Shown: positions 18,359 to 26,366 of the stretch, in pieces | Position numbering within the stretch: the first letter of the stretch is position 1 | Layout: each line of letters starts with the position of its first letter | DNA from: an uncultured Bacteroidales bacterium | Lineage (GTDB): Bacteria > Bacteroidota > Bacteroidia > Bacteroidales > Paludibacteraceae | Direction of reading: 5' to 3' | Length of the DNA: 64,000 nucleotides | NCBI GenBank assembly: GCA_902780495.1 | Contig: CACZFM010000004.1 | Location: 93,315-157,314, forward strand | Notes under the pieces: model-generated | What the model saw: only the letters and a program-made list of their open reading frames with translations | Database searches by the model: none | What the model was told of the DNA's origin: nothing | Made by a program: the position numbers and the translations under genes

Positions 18359-18898
18359 TTATTTGCGGCCGAGTTCAATCACTTCCAAATCACGGATGTC
18401 CTTTCCGTCGATGACAAACCGCAACAGGGTCTGTACGGTTTGCCATCCCTGCTTGCCCGCAGCACCCGGATTCATGGTGAGAAAACCATACGTATGGTCG
18501 TACTGCACCTTTAAGATATGGCTATGCCCGCAGACAAAAAGGTCAATGGGACGCTGACCGTTCTCCGCCTCTTGCTTGCCCGCCTTCAACAAAGCACTCT
18601 CACGGAACTTGGGTAGCAGCCATGGGTTATAGCGCCCCGGATAACCGCCTATATGGGTCATCAGCACATTGACATCCTCCACGCGGAAACGGTAGAACTC
18701 GCTGAGCGAATAACGGACATCCCCGCTGTCCATATTGCCGTAAACGGCACGGGTGGGGCGGAATTCACGCAGTGTCTGCAGTACTTCCATACTGCCGATA
18801 TCACCCGCATGCCATATCTCATCGCACGCGGAGAAATGCTCCAGAACGCGCTTGTCCAAATAGCCGTGTGTGTCCGAAAGAACGCCGATGGTAGTCAT
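18359..18898 (-). CDS. YfcE/MJ0936-type metallophosphoesterase
   Basis: Small cytoplasmic phosphodiesterase of 179 residues with a two-metal site: SDTHG at the N-terminus, HAGDIG, VYGNMD, LMTHIGGYPGRY and CGHSHILKV give the ligand set in order. I start at the ATG at 18896-18898; the TTG two codons upstream is less likely. The natural substrate is unknown. It follows gldF after 8 bases. Confidence 0.93.
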   Translation of the reverse strand: MTTIGVLSDTHGYLDKRVLEHFSACDEIWHAGDIGSMEVLQTLREFRPTRAVYGNMDSGDVRYSLSEFYRFRVEDVNVLMTHIGGYPGRYNPWLLPKFRESALLKAGKQEAENGQRPIDLFVCGHSHILKVQYDHTYGFLTMNPGAAGKQGWQTVQTLLRFVIDGKDIRDLEVIELGRK

Positions 18899-18906
18899 AC
18901 GCAAAA

Positions 18907-19566
18907 CTATTGTTTCCTGCCCAGCAGAAAAACGGTGAGCAGCACTGCCGATACGCCGATGGAACAGAAAAAGACGACATCACGCACATCCACCACTCCG
19001 CGGGAAATGCTGGCAAAATGGTCTTGCAACGTAACCCAATAGAGCACAAACGACAGAACGGCTCCTAACAGGAAACAGACAATCTGGTTGCGCCCGACAG
19101 CGGCTGTCAGCAGTCCCAAAGAGGTGAAAACACCGCTGAGCAGAACCAGTCCGGTCATGCTTCCGGCAAAAGCTCCGCCATCCACATTCCCGACAGGCTC
19201 GGCAATGGAATACACCACGAAATAATGGACTATGCAAGGCAATATCGCCAGCAAAGTAATCGTCCATGCGGCAAAGAACTTGCTCCATACAATCCGTGCC
19301 ACCGACACGCGTTTGCTTAACAGGACATCCCATGTGCCCGATTGCTTTTCCTCGCAGAAAAGCCGCATCGTGAGTGCCGGACAAAGCAAAATCAGCAGCC
19401 ATGGCGACATGGAGAACAGGCCTGCACAATCGGCATAACCCGATTCCAAAATATTCCACTCGCCCGGTATAACCCACAGAAAGAGACTGACAGCCAACAA
19501 GTAAAGTCCGATGACAATATAGGCTATCGGCGTGGAGAAATAGTAAGACAATTCGTGACGGAACAT
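18907..19566 (-). CDS. gldF: ABC transporter permease, GldF-like
   Basis: A 219-residue inner-membrane permease with six hydrophobic helices. It closely follows the GldF pattern as I remember it: ELSYYFSTPIAYIVIGLYLL, then FLWVIPGEWNILESGYADCAGLFSMSPW, then TMRLFCEEKQSGTWDVLLSKRVS. GldF works with GldA and GldG in gliding bacteria, but homologues are widespread in non-gliding Bacteroidales. Neither gldG nor gldA is adjacent. It lies between the C1B peptidase and the phosphoesterase. Confidence 0.85.
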   Translation of the reverse strand: MFRHELSYYFSTPIAYIVIGLYLLAVSLFLWVIPGEWNILESGYADCAGLFSMSPWLLILLCPALTMRLFCEEKQSGTWDVLLSKRVSVARIVWSKFFAAWTITLLAILPCIVHYFVVYSIAEPVGNVDGGAFAGSMTGLVLLSGVFTSLGLLTAAVGRNQIVCFLLGAVLSFVLYWVTLQDHFASISRGVVDVRDVVFFCSIGVSAVLLTVFLLGRKQ

Positions 19567-19580
19567 ACAATGGCAGTGTT

Positions 19581-20957
19581 TTATTCTTCAACCATAAACA
19601 TCGGATCCCAACTGGGCAAAAGGACAGGCTTTTGGCGCATCATCTTTTGCAAACGTTCCGGCACATACTTGCGTTCGGCAACCAGACGGAACATATATTC
19701 ATGGAACCAAGCATCGGTCATAATGAGGTGTCCCTTGTAGCCGTTGTTGGCTCCCCAACTGTTTTCCACCATCCATTTGACAGGTTTGTCATCTTTCAGG
19801 TCCACGGCCACAAGTGTCATGGCATGGCTGCTGCCGCTGGCAAACGACTGAACGCGTTGCTTCTTGTCCATCGGGAAATCCACACCCAGCAAAGCGCCAT
19901 AGTCGTAATTGTCAAGAGAGAGGTATCCTCGCTCGCTGTCCAGTTCCTTGCCCACATCGCAGCCGATATACATGGCAACGCTGTCTTTCAGGCTGTTAAT
20001 GGCCACTTCCTGCATGTCCTGAATGGGAACATTGAGATACAACCAGTTGTGCCCTTCATACACATGGCGGTCCATATCTATCTCATACACCTTATAATAA
20101 TCGCGCGAGGGATCATTCATCAGCATGATATAATCGCTCAAAGCGTGTTTGGGTGTATATTTCTCGGCAAACGTATGCGGCGTGTAGGTCTCACACGAAA
20201 CCACCGAGTCCTTGCTGTTGCGTTCCTGCCAAGTGAATTGTTGCGGCGGCGTGCCGAGCGTAAGGCAAAGCAGGCGGTAAATGGTCTTCAGTTGTTCGTT
20301 TTTGCGTGCAATAACGGCACTGTTGCTTCCCTTCATCTCGCGCAACTCCAATCCGAACTCACGGAGTTTGAGAGCAAGGATACGGTGCATCTGGGCGGTA
20401 TTGTTGGCATTGTACGTCTCGTGCATCACTTCACCCGGCACAAGACCATATTTGTCCACCAAATCCGCAACACCGGTAAAAGTGCCTCCGTCCGAGATAG
20501 GGTTGTGGAACAATGCTTCCACCTTGCGGTCATCCATCGGCAGTTTGCGGGTGTCAATCACCGTCTGCAGGAAAAGATTGCTCTTTTCCAGTTGGTCGTA
20601 GAAGAAAAGGTAACTCTGCGAGAACTGAAACTCTTCCAGTTCGGGGCGCATCCGCCGCATTTCCGCGCGCAGGATGTTCAGGCCTGTGAAAAGCCAGCAA
20701 CGCCCTGATTGTTTCTGGTCGGTGATGCCCTTTTGGGGAACACGGTACGTGAAATCCGTATCGAAATGGCCATTCAGTCCTTCCTGGTTCTGCACCAGTG
20801 TTTTCATGTTGACGTTTCCGATGGCGTTGCGTACGGCTCGCTCTTGTGCAGTCGGTTCGTAACTGCGGCGCAGTTGTTCCATCAACGTGGAATCAATCTC
20901 CTGTGCGGAGACGGAAAGGGTGGCGGCAAAGGCCAACAGTATCGTTATCTTTTTCAT
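19581..20957 (-). CDS. Exported C1B-family cysteine aminopeptidase (bleomycin hydrolase/PepC type)
   Basis: Papain-fold aminopeptidase of 458 residues. The catalytic triad is visible: Cys in QSGRCWLFTGLN, His in GSSHAMTLVAVDL and Asn in MVENSWGANNGYKGHL. Unlike cytosolic PepC it begins with a signal peptide (MKKITILLAFAATLSVSAQE), so it acts outside the cytoplasm, as in other Bacteroidales. Length fits the family. It overlaps the upstream transporter by 4 bases, suggesting peptide use coupled to nucleoside uptake only by operon membership. Confidence 0.93.
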   Translation of the reverse strand: MKKITILLAFAATLSVSAQEIDSTLMEQLRRSYEPTAQERAVRNAIGNVNMKTLVQNQEGLNGHFDTDFTYRVPQKGITDQKQSGRCWLFTGLNILRAEMRRMRPELEEFQFSQSYLFFYDQLEKSNLFLQTVIDTRKLPMDDRKVEALFHNPISDGGTFTGVADLVDKYGLVPGEVMHETYNANNTAQMHRILALKLREFGLELREMKGSNSAVIARKNEQLKTIYRLLCLTLGTPPQQFTWQERNSKDSVVSCETYTPHTFAEKYTPKHALSDYIMLMNDPSRDYYKVYEIDMDRHVYEGHNWLYLNVPIQDMQEVAINSLKDSVAMYIGCDVGKELDSERGYLSLDNYDYGALLGVDFPMDKKQRVQSFASGSSHAMTLVAVDLKDDKPVKWMVENSWGANNGYKGHLIMTDAWFHEYMFRLVAERKYVPERLQKMMRQKPVLLPSWDPMFMVEE

Positions 20958-22228
20958 TGTTTAACAGGGGTTTTAGGGAACAGGAACCAGAATGCAATGG
21001 CTGTAACAAGGGCAAAGCCGGCAAAAATATACCAACTCATTTGCCATCCGTTCCACAAAACAGTGGAGTCGGCACCTGCGGCTTCAGGCAAGAACACATA
21101 GTGATTTACCACTTCTTGCGCGGCCAGCGTACCGATAGTGGCGCCCAGTCCGTTGGTCATCATCATAAACAACCCCTGTGCGGAAGAACGTTGGGACGGG
21201 TCGGTTTCTTGGTCCACATACAACGCGCCGGATATATTGAAGAAGTCAAATGCAAAGCCGTAAACGATGCAACTCAATACGAACAGCAATACGCCGGGAA
21301 AACCGGGGTTACCTGCTCCGAAGAATGCGAAACGCATCACCCATGCAAGCATTGCCATAAACATAACATTTTTGATGCCGAAACGCTTCAAAAAGAACGG
21401 AATAGTCAGGATGCAGAGTGCTTCCGAGATTTGTGAAAGCGAAATGAGAATACCCGAATGCTGTACGCCGAACGAATCTGCCCAGTCTGCGAATGCGGCA
21501 AAACTGCCCAGGAAAGGATTGGCGTAACTGTTGGTGACTTGCAAGCACATGCCAAGGAGCATAGAGAAGACAAAGAATAAAGCCATCTTTTTCTCTTTGA
21601 ATAGCGCAAAAGCCCGCAACCCCAGAGCATCCACCAGCGATTTCTTTTCTCCGTTTCCGCCAACTTCACAGGCAGGCAGAGTGAGCGAATAAGCCGCCAA
21701 AACAAGACTCAAACCTCCGCTGATAACAAACTGTCCGGGTGTGTCCATTGCTCCCAGCAGGTCAACAATCCACATGGTCACGATAAAACCGATGGTGCCG
21801 AATACGCGGATAGGCGGGAAATCCTTGACGGTGTCCATATTGGCCTTAATCAATGCGTTGAAAGCTACGGAATTGGTCAGTGCGATAGTAGGCATGAAGA
21901 ATGCCACGGATATGGTGTACAGCGTGAACAAGGGGGCAAACGTCACGCCCGCTCCCGTTGTGTATGCAAACCAGCCGACTGCGCACATAAACAGACCGGC
22001 CAATGCGTGACAGAGACTTAGTAATTTCTGTGCGGGAATCCATCTGTCCGCCACAATACCCATCAGAGCCGGCATAAATAGGGATACGATACCTTGAACG
22101 GAGTAAAACCAACCAATGTTGGCACCAAATCCATTGGCGCCCAAGTAGCGCCCCATAGATGTCAAATAAGCTCCCCAGACTGCAAATTCCAGAAAGTTCA
22201 TGACAATCAATCGAAGTTTTGTGTTCAT
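20954..22228 (-). CDS. Nucleoside:H+ symporter, MFS (NupG/XapB family)
   Basis: A 424-residue transporter with twelve predicted helices. It opens with LRLIVMNFLEFAVWGAYLTSMG and contains GIVADRWIPAQKLL and PPIRVFGTIGFI, which are typical of the nucleoside-proton symporters common in Bacteroidota. Substrates are probably purine and pyrimidine nucleosides; specificity cannot be read. Own promoter at 22268-22299; first gene of the four-gene leftward group ending with the phosphoesterase. Confidence 0.9.
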   Translation of the reverse strand: MNTKLRLIVMNFLEFAVWGAYLTSMGRYLGANGFGANIGWFYSVQGIVSLFMPALMGIVADRWIPAQKLLSLCHALAGLFMCAVGWFAYTTGAGVTFAPLFTLYTISVAFFMPTIALTNSVAFNALIKANMDTVKDFPPIRVFGTIGFIVTMWIVDLLGAMDTPGQFVISGGLSLVLAAYSLTLPACEVGGNGEKKSLVDALGLRAFALFKEKKMALFFVFSMLLGMCLQVTNSYANPFLGSFAAFADWADSFGVQHSGILISLSQISEALCILTIPFFLKRFGIKNVMFMAMLAWVMRFAFFGAGNPGFPGVLLFVLSCIVYGFAFDFFNISGALYVDQETDPSQRSSAQGLFMMMTNGLGATIGTLAAQEVVNHYVFLPEAAGADSTVLWNGWQMSWYIFAGFALVTAIAFWFLFPKTPVKQ

Positions 22229-22267
22229 AGCATATAAGAGTATAAAGATTGAAATCTAAATAGCGTG

Positions 22268-22299
22268 CAAAGTTAGTACTTTTTTTGAATATATACAAG
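22268..22299 (-). promoter_or_regulatory. Promoter of the nucleoside transporter gene
   Basis: Reverse strand: CTTG (22296-22299), 20 bases, TAACTTTG (22268-22275). It is divergent to the promoter at 22378-22409. Confidence 0.75.
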
Positions 22300-22377
22300 A
22301 GAGTGGGGATTTTTTTGCAAGAAAAAGCGACTATTTCTGAAAATCTGAAAGAAAGATGATACTTTTTGACGAAAAGA

Positions 22378-22409
22378 TTTGGATAATCGCGAAAAAAGTT
22401 GTATCTTTG
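22378..22409 (+). promoter_or_regulatory. Promoter of the FemAB/GNAT-like gene, with almost no leader
   Basis: TTTG (22378-22381), 20 bases, TATCTTTG (22402-22409). The expected transcription start lies only a few bases before the ATG at 22418, so the mRNA may be leaderless or nearly so. Confidence 0.75.
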
Positions 22410-22417
22410 CGGCCGTT

Positions 22418-23401
22418 ATGACGGAAAAAGAAATTTATATACAATGGTGTAAGACCCAGGAGGACTTGCCGTTGTTTATGCAGCCATGGTGGATGGACGC
22501 TGTGTGCGCAGGAAAAGAGTGGGATGTGTTGCTGTACAAGACCGAGCGTACCCAACGTGTCTTGGCCGCAATGCCGTACCTGCTGCGCAAGCGTTTGGGG
22601 ATGCGCTATATCATTATGCCGCAGATGACGCAAATCGGCGGAATCTGGCTTGACAAGTCACTTCGGAATGAAGACGGCAGTGTTTGGGACAGGGCCGAAC
22701 TGAAGAATATTTGTGCATTCATGCATCAGCGTTTGGCAGAGATGAATCTTTGCTACTATTACCAGCATTATCCTGTCGGCAGCGCATGTCCGGAAGAAAT
22801 GGAAGCTTTGGGTTATAAACTGAAGACCCGCCACACCTACCGGATTGACGATTTGAGCGATATGGATAAGGTGATAGACTCTTTTTCCAAAAACAAAAAA
22901 CGGCAGTTGACACGCGCACTCAGCCTGCATGCCGAGCGGGATATGAATCCGGAAGCGTTCTACCGTTTCCATAGCCGCTGCATGGAAGAACACCACAAAA
23001 AGATAGTCTATTCGCGTGAGTTTCTGCTTGTTTTGGAACGCAAGACGTCCCGTTTGCAGAACGGAATGATACTTTCCATTTGTAATCCGGATGGGGAGGT
23101 GTATGCTGCCGCCTATCTGGCATGGGATAACCGGTATTTATACTATCTGATGCCCTGTTATTCGCTACAGCATAAGGATAGCGGTGCAGGTGCCATGTTG
23201 GCGTTGGAAGCGATGAAACTGGCACGCGAAAAAGGCGTGAAATTCGATTTTGAGGGTAGTATGCACAGGGGAATAGCCAACCATTACAAGCAGTTCGGTT
23301 CCCGACCTGCAGAGTACCGGAGCGTGAGAAAACTATTCAAGTGGTATTTCGCCTTTGCACTGTTCATCAACTGGATAAATCTGCTCCGATATCGCATCTA
23401 A
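22418..23401 (+). CDS. FemAB/CelD-like GNAT-fold acyltransferase
   Basis: A 327-residue cytoplasmic protein of the peptidoglycan-bridge/FemAB-like acyltransferase group. FMQPWWMDAVC near the start, the basic SFSKNKKRQLTRAL segment and the C-terminal FDFEGSMHRGIANHYKQFGSRPAEY (family pattern FDFxGs...i..fkkgFG) support this. The acyl or aminoacyl donor is unknown. The start is the ATG at 22418; the frame is open to 22379 but that part overlaps the promoter. Confidence 0.8.
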   Translation: MTEKEIYIQWCKTQEDLPLFMQPWWMDAVCAGKEWDVLLYKTERTQRVLAAMPYLLRKRLGMRYIIMPQMTQIGGIWLDKSLRNEDGSVWDRAELKNICAFMHQRLAEMNLCYYYQHYPVGSACPEEMEALGYKLKTRHTYRIDDLSDMDKVIDSFSKNKKRQLTRALSLHAERDMNPEAFYRFHSRCMEEHHKKIVYSREFLLVLERKTSRLQNGMILSICNPDGEVYAAAYLAWDNRYLYYLMPCYSLQHKDSGAGAMLALEAMKLAREKGVKFDFEGSMHRGIANHYKQFGSRPAEYRSVRKLFKWYFAFALFINWINLLRYRI

Positions 23402-23454
23402 AGAGACGGTTTTTGCACAAAAGTTGATATATTCTGAAAAAAATGAGGCCAACT

Positions 23455-23486
23455 CTTGCATATCTCAGAAAAAAGTACTACCTTTG
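23455..23486 (+). promoter_or_regulatory. Promoter of tonB
   Basis: CTTG (23455-23458), 20 bases, TACCTTTG (23479-23486); the tonB ATG is ~62 bases downstream. Confidence 0.75.
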
Positions 23487-23548
23487 CAGCCGTTTTCCCG
23501 AAAAACGAGAAAATTAATAACCGATAAAGATATAAAATACACAAAAAT

Positions 23549-24229
23549 ATGCAAATCAAAAAATCACCCAAAGCCAGTCTTGAAGACAAGAAATTGACCT
23601 ATGTCCTCATCGGTCTCGTCTTCGTGCTGAGTGTTTGCTATGTTGCCCTTGAGTGGACAGAGAAAGAAGTAACCAAGTATGAAGTGGCTGATACCGATTT
23701 CCAGTTTGAAGAGGAAATAGAGATTCAGCAAACCAGTCAGGATGTTACCCCTCCCCCTCCACCACCTGCCGTGCAGGAAGTGGAAGTGCTGAATGTCGTG
23801 GAAGACGATGTTGAGACCGAAGAAATCGAAATCAATACCGAAGACCAGAAAGATGTGGAAGTCGTCATTCAGGCTCCCGTCGAAGTGGTTGAGGAAGAAG
23901 AGGAAGAAGAGGTCGTGTTCGTCATCGTAGAGGATATGCCCGAATTCCCCGGAGGACAGCAGGCTCTGTTTAAGTATCTGAGCGACAATGTCAAGTACCC
24001 TACCATCGCGCAAGAGAATGGTATCCAGGGACGTGTTATCTGTCAGTTCGTGGTGAACAAAGACGGTAACATCGTGGATGTTGAGGTGGTTCGTTCCGGT
24101 GGTGATCCTTCCTTGGATAAAGAGGCTATTCGCGTTATCAAGTCCATGCCGAAATGGAAACCCGGAAAGCAGCGTGGTAAAGCTGTTCGGGTAAAATATA
24201 CGGTGCCTGTTAATTTCCGCCTGCAATAA
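23549..24229 (+). CDS. tonB: TonB energy-transducer protein
   Basis: Transmits proton-motive force to outer-membrane receptors. 226 residues: an N-terminal anchor (TYVLIGLVFVLSVCYVALEW) preceded by a basic stretch; a Pro-rich patch (TPPPPPPAV) then a very acidic Glu/Val linker; and a C-terminal TonB domain from about residue 140 (FPGGQQALFKYLSDNVKYP, GRVICQFVVNKDGNI, WKPGKQRGKAVRVKYTVPVNF). No exbB/exbD nearby. The recG frame follows one codon after its stop. Confidence 0.93.
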   Translation: MQIKKSPKASLEDKKLTYVLIGLVFVLSVCYVALEWTEKEVTKYEVADTDFQFEEEIEIQQTSQDVTPPPPPPAVQEVEVLNVVEDDVETEEIEINTEDQKDVEVVIQAPVEVVEEEEEEEVVFVIVEDMPEFPGGQQALFKYLSDNVKYPTIAQENGIQGRVICQFVVNKDGNIVDVEVVRSGGDPSLDKEAIRVIKSMPKWKPGKQRGKAVRVKYTVPVNFRLQ

Positions 24230-24232
24230 GAA

Positions 24233-26320
24233 TTGGATCTTTCAATTCGTGACATAACGTATTGTAAGGGTGTCGGCACACGGCGTGCCGACATCTTTCG
24301 TAAAGAGTTGAAGGTGCAAACCGCCCTCGACCTTTTGCGCTACTATCCGTATAAGTATATTGATCGTAGCCGTTTCATCAGTATCGCCGACATTGAGGAT
24401 GATGAAACTTACATTCAAATCAAAGGTGAAATCACGGAGTTTCATACCATTGGCATAGGGAAAGGGCAACGCCTCTCTGCCACCTTCTCGGATGGCAGGC
24501 ATACCATGGAATTGGTGTGGTTTCGGCAGATACAATATGTAAAACTGCTTCTGCATACGCCGTATCTCCTGTTCGGAAAGCCATCGCGTTTCAATCATGC
24601 CTGGAATATGGTGCATCCCGAACTGACTCCGTTGGAAAAAGTCAGACCTGAAACCACGCAAGGATTGGAAGCCTCCTATTCAATGACCGAAAAAATGAGG
24701 CAGTCGGGCCTCAATTCCAAGGCGATTCGTTCCATTCTGCTGAATATGAAGGACGACATACTGTCTGGCATACCGGAGACACTGGGCATGGATGTGGTCA
24801 ATCATTTTCACTTGATGGGACTGACAGAAGCCCTGTGGAATATCCATTTCCCGAAAGATACATCTTCGATGCAGCGTGCTCGGGAACGGCTCAAATTTGA
24901 AGAGTTGTTCTACATCCAATTGCAACTGCTCCGCCAAATGCATCGCAGGGAACAGAATGCAGGCTTTCTGATGCCGAAAGTAGGGACATTCTTTCACTCA
25001 TTTTACTGCGATTGCCTGCCGTTCTCACTTACCGGGGCACAGAAACGTGTTGTGCACGAAATTCAGGATGACCTGAAATCGGGACGGCAGATGAACCGTT
25101 TGCTGCAAGGCGATGTGGGGTCGGGAAAAACATTGGTGGCATTATTGTGTGCGCTCTTGGCGGCGGATAATGGATACCAGACCTGCATCATGGCACCAAC
25201 GGAGATATTGGCTCAACAGCATTTGGAGACTTTGAAATCCCTCTTGAAAGATTTGCCTGTTCGAGTGGAACTATTGACGGGGTCTGTTACAAAAAAGCAA
25301 AGGGAGCCTCTTCACGAAGCATTGCGTATGGGGGATGTTCATATTTTGATTGGCACCCACGCTTTGTTGGAAGATGAGGTGGAGTTTGCTAACCTCGGTT
25401 TGTGCATTATCGACGAACAGCATCGCTTCGGAGTGGCGCAGCGTGCCAAACTCTGGGCGAAGAATATCCGGCCGCCACATATCTTGGTGATGACCGCTAC
25501 ACCTATCCCGCGTACATTGGCGATGACGCTGTATGGAGATTTGCGGGTTAGTGTCATTGATGAACTTCCGCCCGGGCGCAAACCCGTTCATACGCTGCAC
25601 TATTCACTGGAGCGCCGCCGGTCGGTCTATCAGTTCATGCAGCAGCAGATTGATCTCGGACGGCAGATTTATGTCGTATTCCCGTTGATTAAGGAAAACG
25701 AATCGCTTGATTTGAAGGATCTGCAGAATGGCTACAACGAGTTGTGTGAAGCATTCCCCACACTGCGAATATCCATGGTGCATGGGCAGATGAAGAATCG
25801 CGACAAAGATGAACAAATGCGTCGGTTCACTTCAGGGGAAACGCAAATTCTGGTGGCGACTACAGTCATTGAGGTGGGAGTGAATGTCCCCAATGCCAGT
25901 GTGATGGTTATTATGAATGCCGAGCGTTTTGGCTTGAGCCAGTTGCACCAGTTGCGCGGACGGGTAGGACGGGGAGCCGACCAGAGTTATTGCCTCTTGC
26001 TCACGCGTGTGGAGTTGACCAAAGAAACGCGACAACGGATGGAGACGATGGTGGCGACCAACGATGGATTTCGTATCGCGGAAGCGGATTTACAATTACG
26101 TGGACCGGGCGACTTGGAGGGAACTCAGCAGTCTGGCCTTCCGTTTGAACTGAAAATAGCCTCTTTGGCAACGGATGGACAGATTTTGGAACTTGCCCGA
26201 CAAGCAGCAGCGGAGATATTAGAAAAAGATCCCCTCTTGCAGGAGGAGATCAATCGTATTTACAAGCGCCGTTTGGATACCTTGCGCGAAACGGCGGTCA
26301 ATTGGGCGGATATTTCTTGA
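24233..26320 (+). CDS. recG: ATP-dependent DNA helicase RecG
   Basis: Branch-migrating helicase that regresses stalled replication forks. 695 residues with wedge domain, then Walker A (LLQGDVGSGKT), DEQH box (CIIDEQHRFGVAQRAKLW), MTATPIPRTLAMTLYGDL and the motif VI region (QLHQLRGRVGRG). The frame has no ATG early enough: the only start near the conserved N-terminus (LSIRDITYCKGVGTRRADIF) is TTG at 24233, one codon after the tonB stop and in the same frame. Translation is therefore probably coupled to tonB. Confidence 0.95.
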   Translation: MDLSIRDITYCKGVGTRRADIFRKELKVQTALDLLRYYPYKYIDRSRFISIADIEDDETYIQIKGEITEFHTIGIGKGQRLSATFSDGRHTMELVWFRQIQYVKLLLHTPYLLFGKPSRFNHAWNMVHPELTPLEKVRPETTQGLEASYSMTEKMRQSGLNSKAIRSILLNMKDDILSGIPETLGMDVVNHFHLMGLTEALWNIHFPKDTSSMQRARERLKFEELFYIQLQLLRQMHRREQNAGFLMPKVGTFFHSFYCDCLPFSLTGAQKRVVHEIQDDLKSGRQMNRLLQGDVGSGKTLVALLCALLAADNGYQTCIMAPTEILAQQHLETLKSLLKDLPVRVELLTGSVTKKQREPLHEALRMGDVHILIGTHALLEDEVEFANLGLCIIDEQHRFGVAQRAKLWAKNIRPPHILVMTATPIPRTLAMTLYGDLRVSVIDELPPGRKPVHTLHYSLERRRSVYQFMQQQIDLGRQIYVVFPLIKENESLDLKDLQNGYNELCEAFPTLRISMVHGQMKNRDKDEQMRRFTSGETQILVATTVIEVGVNVPNASVMVIMNAERFGLSQLHQLRGRVGRGADQSYCLLLTRVELTKETRQRMETMVATNDGFRIAEADLQLRGPGDLEGTQQSGLPFELKIASLATDGQILELARQAAAEILEKDPLLQEEINRIYKRRLDTLRETAVNWADIS

Positions 26321-26342
26321 CTATAACCGTGACCACATCGTG

Positions 26343-26364
26343 ACCTGTCTACAGGATGACAGGT
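26343..26364. terminator. Bidirectional terminator-like hairpin between recG and valS
   Basis: ACCTGTC (26343-26349) pairs with GACAGGT (26358-26364), placed exactly between two convergent genes 46 bases apart. No long T run, so the call rests on position and stem. Confidence 0.5.
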
Positions 26365-26366
26365 GT

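Noticed and set aside
23564..24226. Reverse frame of 220 codons opposite tonB
   Set aside because: It mirrors the acidic/proline-rich tonB linker as Phe/His-rich low complexity; not a gene.
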